This document shows, in pieces, positions 10,456 through 23,360 of a DNA stretch of 64,000 nucleotides. The stretch is from Rhodococcus qingshengii (GTDB lineage: Bacteria; Actinomycetota; Actinomycetes; Mycobacteriales; Mycobacteriaceae). The notes beneath the pieces were generated by a model, which did no database searches, was not told where the DNA came from, and saw only the letters and a list, made by a program, of their open reading frames with translations. The stretch is from positions 744,001-808,000 of the forward strand of contig NZ_JAJNCL010000001.1 in assembly GCF_021025955.1 (NCBI RefSeq), written 5' to 3'. Numbering within the stretch: the first letter of the stretch is position 1; the number at the start of each line of letters is the position of its first letter. A program made the position numbers and the translations under genes.

Positions 10456-10497
10456 GTCTCCCGCCCCTCCGGTTCGGCGGAGTGGCAAGATTGCGTC

Positions 10498-10950
10498 ATG
10501 GCTGAACAGACTCCCGACAACGCTGCAACCGCCCCGGCTCACACGGAGCTTTGGGTCGAACGCACCGGAACCCGCCTCTACACCGGCAAGAGTTCGCGCG
10601 GCGCAGAGGTTCTCATCGGCTCCGAATCGGTGCCAGGAGTCTTCACGCCCGGCGAACTCCTCAAAATCGCCCTGGCTGCATGCACCGGTATGAGCTCCGA
10701 CTTCCCGATTTCTCGCCGGCTCGGTGATAACTACGACGCGACGGTCCGAGTGTCCGGCACCGCTGATCGCGAGAACGAGGTCTACCCGCAGCTCGACGAG
10801 GTCCTCGAACTCGATCTCAGTGAGTTGGATGCCGAAGCACAGCAGCGCCTCATCACTCTGGTCGAGCGCTCCGTGGACAAGGTGTGCACCGTCGGGCGCA
10901 CTCTCAAGGCCGGAACCAAGGTCACTCTGTCTTTCGATACGGAAGCCTGA
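10498..10950 (+). CDS. OsmC-family peroxiredoxin
   Basis: Small organic hydroperoxide reductase (OsmC/Ohr fold). Both redox cysteines are visible: LAACTGMSSDF (peroxidatic, near residue 61) and KVCTVGRTL (resolving, near 128). The 150-aa length is typical. Downstream of mutM it would fit a shared oxidative-damage theme, but that is inference. Its stop overlaps the next ATG by one base (TGATG). Confidence 0.88.
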   Translation: MAEQTPDNAATAPAHTELWVERTGTRLYTGKSSRGAEVLIGSESVPGVFTPGELLKIALAACTGMSSDFPISRRLGDNYDATVRVSGTADRENEVYPQLDEVLELDLSELDAEAQQRLITLVERSVDKVCTVGRTLKAGTKVTLSFDTEA

Positions 10951-11873
10951 TGTCTCGCGCGGGCAGCATTGTCGCTGCGATCGCACTGGGTTCCGTTGTG
11001 GCGGTGAGTGCTCCGGCGCACGCCTCGGTCCCGGTCGACGGCTCGGCCGGTGGTTGCGGGTCGTGGACGTCGAGCGTCGTGACGACTGGTGCCGGCATGC
11101 TCGAGAATCTCGAATTCGACGGCAACGGATCGATGGTGTTGTCGCAGTCGGCTCTGATCGGGCCGGGTGCACTGCTGAAAGTGGCTCCGGACGGAACACG
11201 GACAACTCTGGTCGGTGACGTCACCGGACCTGGCGGGCTGGTCGCGCGTGACGGATCCGTGTACTTCACCACGGGCAACTCGACTGTCTCGGGACTGTTC
11301 GGAATCGCCGACGGCAGCCTTCGCAAGGTCGACGTCGCAGAAGGATCGGTGACAACGATTGCCGACGGTCTGGTGATGCCGAACGGACTTGTGCCGCTGG
11401 ACGGTAACCGCTTCCTTACCGCTCGCACGCTGACCCGGCCGGGGCTCACAGTCATCAACAGTGACGGAACCAGTTCGATCGTTCGTGAGGATCTCGGCAC
11501 CGTCGACGGCCTTGCGCGCTCCGGTTCGACGATTTACGTGACGACGACCTTCGACATGGTGACCGCCGTCCACGTCCTCGACGCACACGATCTGGGCGGA
11601 GCGGTGCGAACGATCACGCTCCCCGGATTCGGTCCGGCAAACATGGCGGACGATCTGACCGTCGGACCGGATGGCGCGCTGTATGTCGCCTTCAATGCCG
11701 GCGGCAAAGTTGTGCGCGTCGATCCGGATTCGGGATCTTCGTGTGAGATCGCCTCGGGTCTGCCGTTCACATCCGCGGTCAAGTTCGGCGCCGGCCCTGG
11801 CTGGGATCCCAACTCGCTCTACACAACCGGTTTCCTGGGTGAGGTCCACCGTCTCGAACGTGTGGCGGGCTGA
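10950..11873 (+). CDS. Secreted SMP-30/ScyD-like beta-propeller protein
   Basis: The 307-aa product begins with a Sec signal peptide (residues 1-26; cleavage likely after APAHA). It then carries repeated Gly/Asp-rich blades such as VAPDGTRTTLVGDVTGPGGL and LTVGPDGALYVAFNAGGKVVRVD, typical of six-bladed SMP-30/gluconolactonase or ScyD/ScyE proteins. Substrate and activity are unknown. The frame is open further upstream inside osmC, but the signal peptide and TGATG overlap fix the ATG at 10950. Confidence 0.75.
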   Translation: MSRAGSIVAAIALGSVVAVSAPAHASVPVDGSAGGCGSWTSSVVTTGAGMLENLEFDGNGSMVLSQSALIGPGALLKVAPDGTRTTLVGDVTGPGGLVARDGSVYFTTGNSTVSGLFGIADGSLRKVDVAEGSVTTIADGLVMPNGLVPLDGNRFLTARTLTRPGLTVINSDGTSSIVREDLGTVDGLARSGSTIYVTTTFDMVTAVHVLDAHDLGGAVRTITLPGFGPANMADDLTVGPDGALYVAFNAGGKVVRVDPDSGSSCEIASGLPFTSAVKFGAGPGWDPNSLYTTGFLGEVHRLERVAG

Positions 11874-11878
11874 GCGTC

Positions 11879-12163
11879 GTGGCTGAGACAGCGCCTGTGC
11901 GTTTGACGGCGTGGGTTCACGGATACGTTCAAGGCGTCGGGTTTCGGTGGTGGACCAGGGCCCGCGCTCTCGAACTCGGGTTGATCGGATATGCGTCCAA
12001 TCAGCGTGACGGTCGAGTGCTCGTCGTGGCGGAAGGCGAACGCACGCAGCTCGAGCGATTGTTGGAGTTGCTGCGCTCGGGCACTACCCCGGGCACGGTG
12101 GATCTTGTGGTCGACAGCTGGGACCCCGCCAGGGGCGACCTGACAGGGTTCGTCGAACGCTGA
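11879..12163 (+). CDS. acyP: Acylphosphatase
   Basis: 94-aa enzyme hydrolysing carboxyl-phosphate bonds, e.g. acetyl phosphate. The substrate-binding loop [11 protein letters not shown] (catalytic Arg near residue 22) and the catalytic Asn in ASNQRDGRV are both present, so the active site looks intact. It starts at GTG, 5 nt after the beta-propeller gene, and lies directly upstream of smc, as in mycobacteria. Confidence 0.94.
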   Translation: MAETAPVRLTAWVHGYVQGVGFRWWTRARALELGLIGYASNQRDGRVLVVAEGERTQLERLLELLRSGTTPGTVDLVVDSWDPARGDLTGFVER

Positions 12164-12175
12164 CCGGTTTGGCGG

Positions 12176-12181
12176 TAAAGT
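12176..12181 (+). promoter_or_regulatory. -10-like hexamer TAAAGT before smc (predicted leaderless start)
   Basis: TAAAGT matches TANNNT and ends 8 nt before the smc ATG. The spacer TTCCCCCC contains no ribosome-binding site. Confidence 0.5.
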
Positions 12182-12189
12182 TTCCCCCC

Positions 12190-15100
12190 ATGCACCTCAA
12201 GAGTCTGACACTCAAGGGATTCAAATCCTTTGCGTCGGCAACGACTCTTCGGTTCGAGCCGGGGATCACCTGCGTCGTCGGCCCCAACGGCTCGGGTAAA
12301 TCCAACGTCGTCGATGCGTTGACCTGGGTGATGGGCGAGCAGGGCGCCAAGGCCCTGCGCGGCGGCAAGATGGAAGACGTGATCTTTGCCGGGACCTCCG
12401 GCCGCGCGCCGCTGGGCCGGGCCGAAGTGACCCTGACCATCGACAACGCCGACGGGGCGCTCCCGATCGAGTACTCCGAAGTGTCGATCACGCGCCGCAT
12501 GTTCCGCGACGGCGCGGGGGAATACGAGATCAACGGCTCGTCCTGCCGTCTGATGGACGTCCAGGAACTGCTGAGCGACTCCGGTATCGGCCGCGAGATG
12601 CACGTCATCGTCGGGCAGGGACGGCTCGCCGCGATCCTCGAATCCCGGCCCGAAGACCGACGCGCCTTCATCGAAGAAGCCGCCGGAGTCCTCAAACATC
12701 GCCGCCGCAAGGAAAAAGCGGTGCGCAAGCTCGATTCCATGCAGGCCAATCTCGCTCGGCTCAGTGACCTCACCTCGGAACTGCGTCGGCAACTCAAACC
12801 GCTCGGACGCCAAGCCGAGGTCGCCCGGCGAGCGCAGACGGTCCAGGCCGACCTGCGTGATGCCAAGATGCGACTGGCCGCTGACGACCTGGTGACCCGT
12901 CGAACCCAACTGAACGACCAGGCGCAGGACGAGAAAGCGGCCCGTGAACAGCACAATCAGGTAACGGCCGCGCTGGACGAGGCCAACCTCGAACTCGGGC
13001 GCCAGGAGCAAGCTCTCGCTCGTCTGACTCCGGGATCGGAAGCTGCCGCGCAGAGTTGGTTCCAGCTCTCCGCGCTTGCCGAACGAGTCAACGCCACCGT
13101 GCGCATCGCGCGCGAACGTGCACGACATCTCGACTCCGAACCCGTCGGCAACCGCGGCCAGGACCCGGACGAGATGGAGGCGCGCGCCGAACGTCTCGCT
13201 GCTGAGGAAGCCGAACTTCTCGAAGGCGTCGAGATCGCGCGAGCGGCATCGGAAGCAGCTCGTGAGCATCTGGCATCCACGGAAGATGCTGCAGCAGAGG
13301 CGGAACGGGCGCACATGGCGGAAGTCCGCGCCGTCGCTGATCGGCGCGAAGGTCTCGCTCGACTCTCCGGTCAGGTCGACACTCTGCGTACCCGCGTCGA
13401 ATCCGTCGACGCGGAAGTGTCTCGGCTGACCGAGGCAATCGACGAGGCTCGTCTGCGTGGGGATGCTGCACAGGCCGAGTTCGACACGGTGCAGGAAAGC
13501 ATCGGGGACCTCGATGCCGGTGAAGTCGGCCTCGACACCAATCATGAACGCGCTATCGAAGCTCTCGAGATGATCGACGCGCGCGTCGAGGAACTTCGCG
13601 AGGAAGAAAAGACGAGCGGGCAACGTATCGCTTCGCTCCGTGCGCGCGTCGAGGCACTGTCGATGGGCTTGCAGCGCAAGGACGGTGGCGGTTGGCTGCT
13701 CGAACACCGACGCGACGACGGCATCACCTCGCTGGCCGGATTGATCCACGTCGAACCAGGTTACGAAGCCGCGATCGCCGCCGCGATGGGGCCGGCAGCG
13801 GACGCCGTCGTGGCACAGTCGCTGGACTCGGCTCGCTCGGCTGTTGCAGCACTGGCCGATCAGGACGGTGGGCGTGCATCACTGATCGTGAGCGGTGAAC
13901 CGGCGATCAAGCGCGAGGCCGAGATCGCGCCGGGTAGTCGTCATGCCGTCGACGTCATCGACTGCCCTGACGAGTTGCGTGCCGGATTGACCGCCATCCT
14001 CGATGGCGTCGTCCTGGTTGAGACTCTCGATGACGCGATTCGAGTTGTTGCTGACCACAAGGGAATTCGTGCCGTGACGCGTTCCGGCGATCTGCACGGT
14101 TCGGGGTGGATGATCGGTGGCTCGGATCGGCAACCGAGCACGCTGGAGGTGCAGGCGGCGATCGACGCGTCCGCAGCGGAACTGGCGGCAACGGAGAGCC
14201 GATCCGAGGAACTCGACGCGGCGCTGTCCGGCGCTCTGGCCGAACAGGCCGCTCGACGCGAGACCGCGGAGCAGACACTGGCCGCGCTCAACGAGTCGGA
14301 CGCCGCCATGTCAGCCATCTACGAGCAGCTGGGCAGATTGGGGCAGGCAGCACGAGTCGCCCACGCGGAATCCGATCGGCTGACCGCTCAGCGAGTGCGT
14401 GCCGAGGAGGGGCGCGGTGAGTCGCTGACCAAGCTCGCGGATCTGGAGGAACGACTGCGCGTTGCCGAAACTGACGGCAGTGCACCGGGACACGGCGCAG
14501 AATCGACCGCTGCCGATCGTGAAATGGCCGCAGCAGCGCTGGCGGAAGTGCGTATCGTCGAAATGGATGCTCGCCTTGCGGTGCGCACCGCCGAAGAACG
14601 TGCGGAATCCGTTCGCGGCAAGGCTGATTCGCTTCGCCGTGCCGCGTCCGCCGAACGAGAAGCGCGAATTCGCGCCGAACGGGCTCTGCGCGCCAGGGCG
14701 CACGCTGCGGAGGTTGCAGCTGCCGTCGCCGAATCGGGACAACGTGTGGCGGCCGAACTCGAGACCGTCGTCGCTGCCGCTCTTGCTCACCGCGACGAGT
14801 TAGCTCGGGCCCGCTCCGAGTGCACGGCCAAACTGGATCAGGTCCGCGAGACAGTCCGAGCACTGACCGGACAACTCGCTTCGCTCACCGACGCCGTCCA
14901 TCGCGACGAGGTCGCCAAGGCTCAGGCAGCGTTGCGCATCGAACAACTCGAGGAGTCGATCCTCGAGCAGTACGGTATCGGCCTCGACGACCTGATCGCC
15001 GAGTACGGACCTGAAGTCGAACTGCCGCCGACGGCACTCGAAATCGAGGAGTACGAACAGGCGAAGGAGCGTGGAGAGCAGGTCACCGCCCCCGCTCCGC

Positions 15101-15777
15101 TTCCGTACGACCGAGCGACTCAGGAACGGCGGGCCAAGCGAGCGGAGAAAGACCTCGCCACCCTCGGCAAGGTCAATCCGCTGGCGCTCGAGGAATTTGC
15201 AGCGCTCGAAGAGCGGTACACCTTCCTCTCCACTCAGCTCGAAGACGTCAAGACCGCTCGCAAGGACCTTCTTGCTGTGGTCGCAGACGTAGATGCACGA
15301 ATTCTGCAGGTATTCACCGAGGCCTATGCCGACGTCGAGCGTGAGTTCGTGGGAGTGTTCGAGAAATTGTTCCCCGGGGGAGAAGGGCGACTGGTCCTCA
15401 CCGACCCCTCGGACATGCTCACTACAGGCATCGAGGTCGAGGCGCGTCCGCCCGGCAAGAAGGTCAAGCGGTTGTCGTTGCTCTCGGGCGGCGAGAAGTC
15501 GTTGACCGCGGTGGCGATGTTGGTCGCGATCTTCCGGGCTCGCCCCTCCCCGTTCTACGTCATGGACGAGGTCGAGGCGGCGTTGGACGACACCAACCTG
15601 CGGCGGCTGATCGGACTCTTCGAACAATTGCGGGAAAAGTCGCAGTTGATCGTGATCACCCACCAGAAACCGACCATGGAAATCGCCGACGCGTTGTACG
15701 GAGTCAGCATGCGCGGCGACGGAATCACCACGGTGATTTCGCAGCGACTTCGCGGTCAAGACATGGCCTCTACGTAA
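12190..15777 (+). CDS. smc: Chromosome segregation protein SMC
   Basis: Condensin ATPase. The N-terminal head [15 protein letters not shown] carries Walker [10 protein letters not shown] near residue 34. Long coiled coils flank a hinge at about 500-645 ([18 protein letters not shown]). The C-terminal head has the ABC signature [10 protein letters not shown] near 1097 and Walker [14 protein letters not shown] near 1122. Length 1195 aa. The frame opens upstream at TTG 12169, but SMC proteins begin at the MHLKSL sequence, and the ATG sits behind TAAAGT without a Shine-Dalgarno site. The neighbours acyP and ftsY are conserved in mycobacteria. Confidence 0.96.
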   Translation: MHLKSLTLKGFKSFASATTLRFEPGITCVVGPNGSGKSNVVDALTWVMGEQGAKALRGGKMEDVIFAGTSGRAPLGRAEVTLTIDNADGALPIEYSEVSITRRMFRDGAGEYEINGSSCRLMDVQELLSDSGIGREMHVIVGQGRLAAILESRPEDRRAFIEEAAGVLKHRRRKEKAVRKLDSMQANLARLSDLTSELRRQLKPLGRQAEVARRAQTVQADLRDAKMRLAADDLVTRRTQLNDQAQDEKAAREQHNQVTAALDEANLELGRQEQALARLTPGSEAAAQSWFQLSALAERVNATVRIARERARHLDSEPVGNRGQDPDEMEARAERLAAEEAELLEGVEIARAASEAAREHLASTEDAAAEAERAHMAEVRAVADRREGLARLSGQVDTLRTRVESVDAEVSRLTEAIDEARLRGDAAQAEFDTVQESIGDLDAGEVGLDTNHERAIEALEMIDARVEELREEEKTSGQRIASLRARVEALSMGLQRKDGGGWLLEHRRDDGITSLAGLIHVEPGYEAAIAAAMGPAADAVVAQSLDSARSAVAALADQDGGRASLIVSGEPAIKREAEIAPGSRHAVDVIDCPDELRAGLTAILDGVVLVETLDDAIRVVADHKGIRAVTRSGDLHGSGWMIGGSDRQPSTLEVQAAIDASAAELAATESRSEELDAALSGALAEQAARRETAEQTLAALNESDAAMSAIYEQLGRLGQAARVAHAESDRLTAQRVRAEEGRGESLTKLADLEERLRVAETDGSAPGHGAESTAADREMAAAALAEVRIVEMDARLAVRTAEERAESVRGKADSLRRAASAEREARIRAERALRARAHAAEVAAAVAESGQRVAAELETVVAAALAHRDELARARSECTAKLDQVRETVRALTGQLASLTDAVHRDEVAKAQAALRIEQLEESILEQYGIGLDDLIAEYGPEVELPPTALEIEEYEQAKERGEQVTAPAPLPYDRATQERRAKRAEKDLATLGKVNPLALEEFAALEERYTFLSTQLEDVKTARKDLLAVVADVDARILQVFTEAYADVEREFVGVFEKLFPGGEGRLVLTDPSDMLTTGIEVEARPPGKKVKRLSLLSGGEKSLTAVAMLVAIFRARPSPFYVMDEVEAALDDTNLRRLIGLFEQLREKSQLIVITHQKPTMEIADALYGVSMRGDGITTVISQRLRGQDMAST

Positions 15778-15807
15778 GCCCTGCTCACTTTCCGGCTCGG
15801 AGCCTGA

Positions 15808-15813
15808 AACAAT
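15808..15813 (+). promoter_or_regulatory. AACAAT -10-like hexamer before ftsY (predicted leaderless start)
   Basis: AACAAT ends 6 nt before the ftsY GTG. The 15-mer AACAATGGGCCGGTG, including the start codon, is nearly identical to the one at dxr (AACAATGGGCGAGTG). No Shine-Dalgarno site is seen. Confidence 0.45.
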
Positions 15814-15819
15814 GGGCCG

Positions 15820-17265
15820 GTGACTACCCAGGCTTGGATCATCATCGCGGCTGTAGCAGCCGTACTACTCGTCGTTCTCGTTGCCGGATTCCTGCGCTAC
15901 CGCAAGGGGCAGGTGTCGCTGAAGGCGCCCGAGACGAAGCCGGAGCGCGGCGCCCCCGAGAAGGACAAGTCAGGCGGCTACAAGGCCGGCGGCGGGTTCA
16001 ACTTCAGTCAGGGGTCCACGGCGACGGCGCCGCCCCCCGTGGTACCGACCCCTCCGGTCGCGGAGAAGCCGCCCGTTGTCGAAAAGCCGATAGTTGAAGA
16101 ACATGTCGTCGAGGAACATGTCGTCGAGGAACCGGTTGTCGAGGAACCTGTCGCGGAGAAGCCGGCCGTCGTCGAGGAACCGGTTGCCGAAGAGCCGGTA
16201 GCAGAAGAGCCGACAATCGAAAAGCCGGTAATCGAAAAGCCGGTTGTCGAAGAACCTGTTGTCGTTCCCGAACCGGTTGTCGTTCCTGAACCTGTAGTTG
16301 TACCCGAGCCCGTCGAGCCTGCACCTCGCGTGCTGGACGAGATCGACCCGACCGAGGGTCGGCTGGACCGACTGCGCGGACGCCTCTCCCGCTCGCAGTC
16401 AGCGGTCGGCAAGAGCTTGCTCGGTCTGCTCGGTGGCGGCGATCTGGACGAGGATTCGTGGGAAGAAGTCGAGGACACCCTTCTGATCGCGGACCTCGGC
16501 TCCGCGACCACCGAGAAAGTCGTCACCAAGCTTCGTGAGCAGATGGCGGCCCGCAGTGTCCGCACCGAAGCTGACGCCCGCGCACTACTTCGCGAGGTGC
16601 TGATCGCCGAACTGCGTCCCGAACTTGACCGTTCCATTCGCGCACTGCCGCACGACGATCACCCGGCTGTTCTGCTCGTCGTCGGCGTCAACGGAACCGG
16701 AAAGACCACCACCACCGGCAAGCTGGCTCGCGTGCTCGTCGCCGACGGTCGCCGCGTCGTGCTCGGTGCTGCGGACACGTTCCGCGCCGCCGCGGCCGAT
16801 CAGCTCCAGACGTGGGCCGAACGTGTCGGCGCTGAAGTTGTCCGTGGCAAAGAGGGCGGAGATCCCGCTGCGATTGCGTTCGACGCGGTTTCACGCGGCA
16901 TCGCGGACGGCGTCGACGTGGTCCTCATCGACACCGCCGGCCGCCTGCACACCAAGACCGGTCTGATGGACGAACTCGGCAAGGTCAAGCGAGTCATCGA
17001 GAAGAAGGCGTCGGTCGACGACGTTCTGCTGGTTCTCGATGCGACGGTCGGCCAGAACGGACTCGCGCAGGCACGAGTGTTCGCGGAGGTCGTGGACATC
17101 ACCGGCGTCGTGTTGACCAAGCTGGACGGAACCGCGAAGGGCGGAATCGTCTTCCAGGTTCAGCATGAACTGGGAGTACCGGTGAAGTTGGTCGGTCTCG
17201 GTGAAGGCGCCGACGATCTGGCGCCGTTCGAGCCGGGTGCGTTCGTAGACGCCCTGCTGGGCTGA
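15820..17265 (+). CDS. ftsY: Signal recognition particle receptor FtsY
   Basis: SRP receptor GTPase that docks Ffh-ribosome complexes at the membrane. Residues 4-25 ([19 protein letters not shown]) form an N-terminal membrane anchor. Residues about 70-165 are a low-complexity Pro/Glu/Val spacer made of degenerate VVEEPV units. The NG domain follows: P-loop [15 protein letters not shown] near 288, [11 protein letters not shown] near 370 and [10 protein letters not shown] near 432. The 481-aa length reflects the long acidic spacer found in several actinobacteria. A strong hairpin follows the gene. Confidence 0.96.
   Translation: MTTQAWIIIAAVAAVLLVVLVAGFLRYRKGQVSLKAPETKPERGAPEKDKSGGYKAGGGFNFSQGSTATAPPPVVPTPPVAEKPPVVEKPIVEEHVVEEHVVEEPVVEEPVAEKPAVVEEPVAEEPVAEEPTIEKPVIEKPVVEEPVVVPEPVVVPEPVVVPEPVEPAPRVLDEIDPTEGRLDRLRGRLSRSQSAVGKSLLGLLGGGDLDEDSWEEVEDTLLIADLGSATTEKVVTKLREQMAARSVRTEADARALLREVLIAELRPELDRSIRALPHDDHPAVLLVVGVNGTGKTTTTGKLARVLVADGRRVVLGAADTFRAAAADQLQTWAERVGAEVVRGKEGGDPAAIAFDAVSRGIADGVDVVLIDTAGRLHTKTGLMDELGKVKRVIEKKASVDDVLLVLDATVGQNGLAQARVFAEVVDITGVVLTKLDGTAKGGIVFQVQHELGVPVKLVGLGEGADDLAPFEPGAFVDALLG
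16076..16318 (+). repeat. Degenerate in-frame Val/Glu/Pro repeat in ftsY
   Basis: A run of imperfect 12-18-bp units (GTCGAGGAACCGGTT-like, then GTCGTTCCCGAACCG-like) encodes alternating V-E-E-P-V and V-V-P-E-P motifs. It forms an acidic, extended linker between the membrane anchor and the NG domain. Such tracts are prone to length change by slippage. Confidence 0.8.
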
Positions 17266-17272
17266 CGCCCCC

Positions 17273-17312
17273 GTGCGCCTTTTTGGTAGCGCGAACTACC
17301 AAAAAGGCGCAC
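17273..17312. terminator. 17-bp perfect hairpin after ftsY
   Basis: GTGCGCCTTTTTGGTAG and its exact complement enclose a 6-nt loop CGCGAA. The stem contains the T-run internally instead of ending in a long U-tract, so it may act as a terminator in both directions or as a stabilising 3' end. It isolates ftsY from the nitrogen operon. Confidence 0.65.
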
Positions 17313-17334
17313 AGGGTTCGTAGAACCCCCTGGC

Positions 17335-17350
17335 GAAACCTGTTTGCAAC
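17335..17350 (+). promoter_or_regulatory. GlnR-type box 1 upstream of amt
   Basis: GAAAC-CTGTTT-GCAAC fits the actinobacterial GlnR consensus gnnAC-n6-GnAAC at every defined position. It lies 118 bp before the amt start. Confidence 0.6.
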
Positions 17351-17366
17351 AAAGTTGGGCAATTGG

Positions 17367-17382
17367 TTCACGTCTGCGAAAC
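17367..17382 (+). promoter_or_regulatory. GlnR-type box 2 upstream of amt
   Basis: TTCAC-GTCTGC-GAAAC matches the AC-n6-GnAAC core and lies 32 bp (about three helical turns) from box 1 on the same face. Two boxes support GlnR control of amt-glnK-glnD by nitrogen limitation. The first position deviates from the consensus. Confidence 0.5.
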
Positions 17383-17467
17383 GCGACAGCGCCATGGACG
17401 AAACACCAGCCCAGCACTCTTCTCCTTAACGACGTGCTGCCCGGCACGTGCGACTAGGAGGTAGTAA

Positions 17468-18772
17468 GTGAGTACCGACGATTTGTTGGCGAACTCCGGT
17501 AACGCCGCATGGATGCTGATGGCTGCATCTCTGGTCTTGCTGATGACACCCGGCCTCGCTTTCTTCTACGGCGGGATGTCTCGGTCCAAGTCCGTCCTGA
17601 ACATGATGATGATGTCCTTCGGGGCCATGGCCGTCATCGGCGTCATCTACGTTCTGTGGGGATGGTCGATGTCCTACGGCACCGAGAACATCGGGGGCAT
17701 TTTTGCCAACCCGTTCGAGTTCTTCGGTCTCAAGAACAGCATCACCGATGCCGACGGCAACTTCATCGCCGGCGCGTGGGGCTACCCCAAAGTCATCGAC
17801 ATCGCGTTCCAGGTGACATTCGCGATCATCACCACCGCCCTCATCAGTGGCGCCCTGGCCGAGCGAGTCAAGTTCGGTACCTGGCTGCTGTTCTCGGGTA
17901 TCTGGGTCACCGTCGTCTACTTCCCCCTCGCACACATGGTGTGGGGCGGCGGACTCCTTTCGGGCTCCGAGGACGGCATCGCGGCAAAGCTCTTCGGCAC
18001 CACGGTCAACGACGACGGAGTCACCGTCGCCAACGTCGCTCCGATCGACTTCGCCGGTGGCACAGTCGTCCACATCAACGCGGGTATGGCCGGTCTGGTC
18101 CTCGCTCTCATCGTCGGCAAGCGTCTCGGCTTCGGCAAGACCGCCTTCCGTCCGCACAACCTGCCCTTCGTGATGCTCGGCGCCGCACTGCTCTGGTTCG
18201 GTTGGTTCGGCTTCAACGCCGGCTCGGCATTCGCCGCCGACGGAAACGCAGGTCTCGCCTGGGTCAACACGACCACCGCGACGTGTGCCGCAGTCCTGGC
18301 CTGGCTCGCCACCGAGCGTATTCGTGACGGTCACGCCACCAGCCTCGGCGCAGCTTCCGGTGCGGTTGCCGGTCTGGTCGCCATCACTCCTGCTGCCGGT
18401 GCGCTCAACCCTGTCGGGTCCATCTTCCTCGGCGCCGTTGCCGGCATCCTGTCCGCTCTCGCAGTCGGCCTGAAGTTCCGCTTCGGCTTCGACGACTCGC
18501 TCGACGTCGTCGGCGTTCACCTCGTCTCCGGCCTGTGGGGCACGATCGGTATCGGATTCTTCGGCACCGCAACCGGCCTCTTCTACGGCGGCGACTACAA
18601 GCAACTGGTGGTTCAGATCGTGATCGCACTCGCAGCACTCGTCTTCACCGGCGTCCTGACGACGATCATCGGCTTCGCACTCAAGCCCCTGGGCTGGCGA
18701 ATCTCGGCCGAGGACGAGGCACGCGGCATCGATGAGACCGAACACGCAGAGACCGCATACGACCTCGCGTGA
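17468..18772 (+). CDS. amt: Ammonium transporter Amt/AmtB
   Basis: Trimeric NH4+/NH3 channel with about 11 membrane helices (434 aa). The signatures FYGGMSRSKSVLN, GTVVHINAG (first pore His) and DDSLDVVGVHLVSGLWG (second pore His) are present. A strong AGGAGG precedes the GTG. It heads the amt-glnK-glnD operon, in which the PII protein can plug the channel. Two GlnR-like boxes lie upstream. Confidence 0.96.
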   Translation: MSTDDLLANSGNAAWMLMAASLVLLMTPGLAFFYGGMSRSKSVLNMMMMSFGAMAVIGVIYVLWGWSMSYGTENIGGIFANPFEFFGLKNSITDADGNFIAGAWGYPKVIDIAFQVTFAIITTALISGALAERVKFGTWLLFSGIWVTVVYFPLAHMVWGGGLLSGSEDGIAAKLFGTTVNDDGVTVANVAPIDFAGGTVVHINAGMAGLVLALIVGKRLGFGKTAFRPHNLPFVMLGAALLWFGWFGFNAGSAFAADGNAGLAWVNTTTATCAAVLAWLATERIRDGHATSLGAASGAVAGLVAITPAAGALNPVGSIFLGAVAGILSALAVGLKFRFGFDDSLDVVGVHLVSGLWGTIGIGFFGTATGLFYGGDYKQLVVQIVIALAALVFTGVLTTIIGFALKPLGWRISAEDEARGIDETEHAETAYDLA

Positions 18773-18792
18773 TCAGCACGTGATTAAAGTGA

Positions 18793-21664
<2,872 letters not shown>

Positions 21665-21682
21665 CGGACCTGGTTCGGCGGT

Positions 21683-21716
21683 TACGCCCGCATCGGCTGG
21701 GATCGGTGCGGGCGTA
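21683..21716 (+). terminator. Hairpin between glnD and ffh
   Basis: TACGCCCGCA pairs perfectly with TGCGGGCGTA across a 14-nt loop. No U-tract follows, so termination is possible but not certain. TAGGCT just downstream could be a -10 element for ffh. Confidence 0.4.
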
Positions 21717-21779
21717 GCGGCTAGGCTGGTGCCCGAGAATATCCACGGCTAACTCGCACGACCTTCAGGAGCGCACTCG

Positions 21780-23357
21780 GTGTTCGAATCCCTTTCCGAC
21801 AGATTGACCGGATCTCTCAAGGATCTGCGTGGCAAGGGTCGTCTGTCCGGCGCCGACATCGACGCTACGGCCCGCGAGATCCGCCTTGCCCTGCTCGAGG
21901 CCGACGTCGCACTTCCCGTAGTGCGCAGCTTCATCGCCAAGGTCAAGGAACGAGCCAAGGGCGCCGAGGTCTCGGGTGCACTGAACCCGGCTCAGCAGGT
22001 CGTCAAGATCGTCAACGAAGAGCTGGTCGAGGTTCTCGGCGGCGAAACCCGTCGACTCCAGTTCGCCAAGACTCCGCCGACGGTCATCATGTTGGCCGGT
22101 CTGCAGGGTTCCGGTAAGACCACGCTGGCCGGAAAGTTGGCCAAGTGGCTCAAGGACCAGGGGCACACGCCCCTGCTCGTCGCCTGTGACCTTCAGCGTC
22201 CCGGCGCCGTCACTCAGCTTCAGATCGTCGGTGAGCGCGCGGGCGCCGCAGTCTTCGCTCCGCATCCCGGCACCTCCATCGGCGGCGGCGAGAACGCCCT
22301 CGGTGTGTCCGCTGCCGACCCCGTCGAGGTCGCCCGCGCCGGCGTCGAGGAAGCACGCAACAAGCATTACGACGTCGTGATCGTCGACACCGCCGGTCGC
22401 CTCGGTATCGACTCGGAGCTGATGGCGCAGGCCGCTGGTATCCGTGACGCCGTCAACCCGGACGAGACCATCTTCGTTCTCGACGCCATGATCGGTCAGG
22501 ACGCGGTCAGCACCGCCGACGCTTTCCGTGAGGGAGTCGGCATCACCGGCGTCGTCCTCACCAAGCTCGACGGCGACGCCCGCGGTGGCGCCGCGCTGAG
22601 CGTCCGCGAGGTCACCGGCCAGCCGATCCTCTTCGCCTCCACCGGCGAGAAGCTCGAAGACTTCGACGTCTTCCACCCCGATCGCATGGCCAGCCGGATC
22701 CTCGGCATGGGCGACGTCCTGAGCCTCATCGAGCAGGCCGAGCAGGTTTTCGACGCCGATCAGGCCGAAGCGACCGCAGCGAAGATCGGTTCCGGTCAGC
22801 TCACCCTCGAAGACTTCCTCGATCAGATGATGGCCGTCCGCAAGATGGGCCCGATCGGCAACCTGCTCGGCATGCTGCCAGGTGCAGGCGGTATGAAGGA
22901 CGCGCTTGCCAACGTCGACGAGAAGCAACTCGATCGAATCCAGGCAATCATCCGCGGTATGACGCCGGCCGAGCGTGACGATCCGAAGATCATCAACGCC
23001 TCCCGCCGACTGCGCATCGCGAACGGTTCGGGCGTCAAGGTTTCCGACGTCAACCAGCTGGTGGACCGTTTCTTCGAGGCTCGCAAGATGATGGCCGCCA
23101 TGGCCGGACGTATGGGCATGCCCGGCGCCCGCAAGCAGGTGCGCAGCAAGAAGGGCAAGAAGGGCAAAAAGGGCGGCAAGGGTCCGACCCAGCCCAAGAT
23201 GCGCGGAGGATTCCCCGGCATGGGCGGCTTCCCGGGTATGCCCGGCGGCATGCCGGCTGGAATGCCAGACCTGTCGAACATGCCCAAGGGTCTCGACCAG
23301 TTGCCGCCCGGACTGGAAGGCATCGATCTCTCTCAGCTCAAGCTGCCCAAGAAGTAG
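21780..23357 (+). CDS. ffh: Signal recognition particle protein Ffh (SRP54)
   Basis: GTPase that binds 4.5S RNA and signal sequences of nascent membrane/secreted proteins. N domain MFESLSDRLTGSLKDLRG; G domain with GLQGSGKTTLAGKLA near residue 106, DTAGRLGID near 202 and TKLDGDARGG near 260; Met-rich M domain at about 300-450. A C-terminal tail rich in Lys, then Gly-Met-Pro repeats, extends to residue 525. This long GM-rich tail is common in high-GC actinobacteria. It starts at GTG. Its partner ftsY is 4.5 kb upstream. Confidence 0.96.
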   Translation: MFESLSDRLTGSLKDLRGKGRLSGADIDATAREIRLALLEADVALPVVRSFIAKVKERAKGAEVSGALNPAQQVVKIVNEELVEVLGGETRRLQFAKTPPTVIMLAGLQGSGKTTLAGKLAKWLKDQGHTPLLVACDLQRPGAVTQLQIVGERAGAAVFAPHPGTSIGGGENALGVSAADPVEVARAGVEEARNKHYDVVIVDTAGRLGIDSELMAQAAGIRDAVNPDETIFVLDAMIGQDAVSTADAFREGVGITGVVLTKLDGDARGGAALSVREVTGQPILFASTGEKLEDFDVFHPDRMASRILGMGDVLSLIEQAEQVFDADQAEATAAKIGSGQLTLEDFLDQMMAVRKMGPIGNLLGMLPGAGGMKDALANVDEKQLDRIQAIIRGMTPAERDDPKIINASRRLRIANGSGVKVSDVNQLVDRFFEARKMMAAMAGRMGMPGARKQVRSKKGKKGKKGGKGPTQPKMRGGFPGMGGFPGMPGGMPAGMPDLSNMPKGLDQLPPGLEGIDLSQLKLPKK

Positions 23358-23360
23358 TCG

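Noticed and set aside
12001..13749. 582-codon minus-strand frame across acyP and smc
   Set aside because: Lies opposite conserved SMC sequence, with no protein-like motifs.
16076..16318. Possible CRISPR-like or satellite repeat
   Set aside because: The units are short, contiguous, degenerate and in frame with ftsY, so they encode its acidic linker.
23210..23300. Repeated GGCATG/GGCGG motifs as a mobile repeat
   Set aside because: They encode the Gly-Met-Pro tail of Ffh, normal for this family in high-GC actinobacteria.
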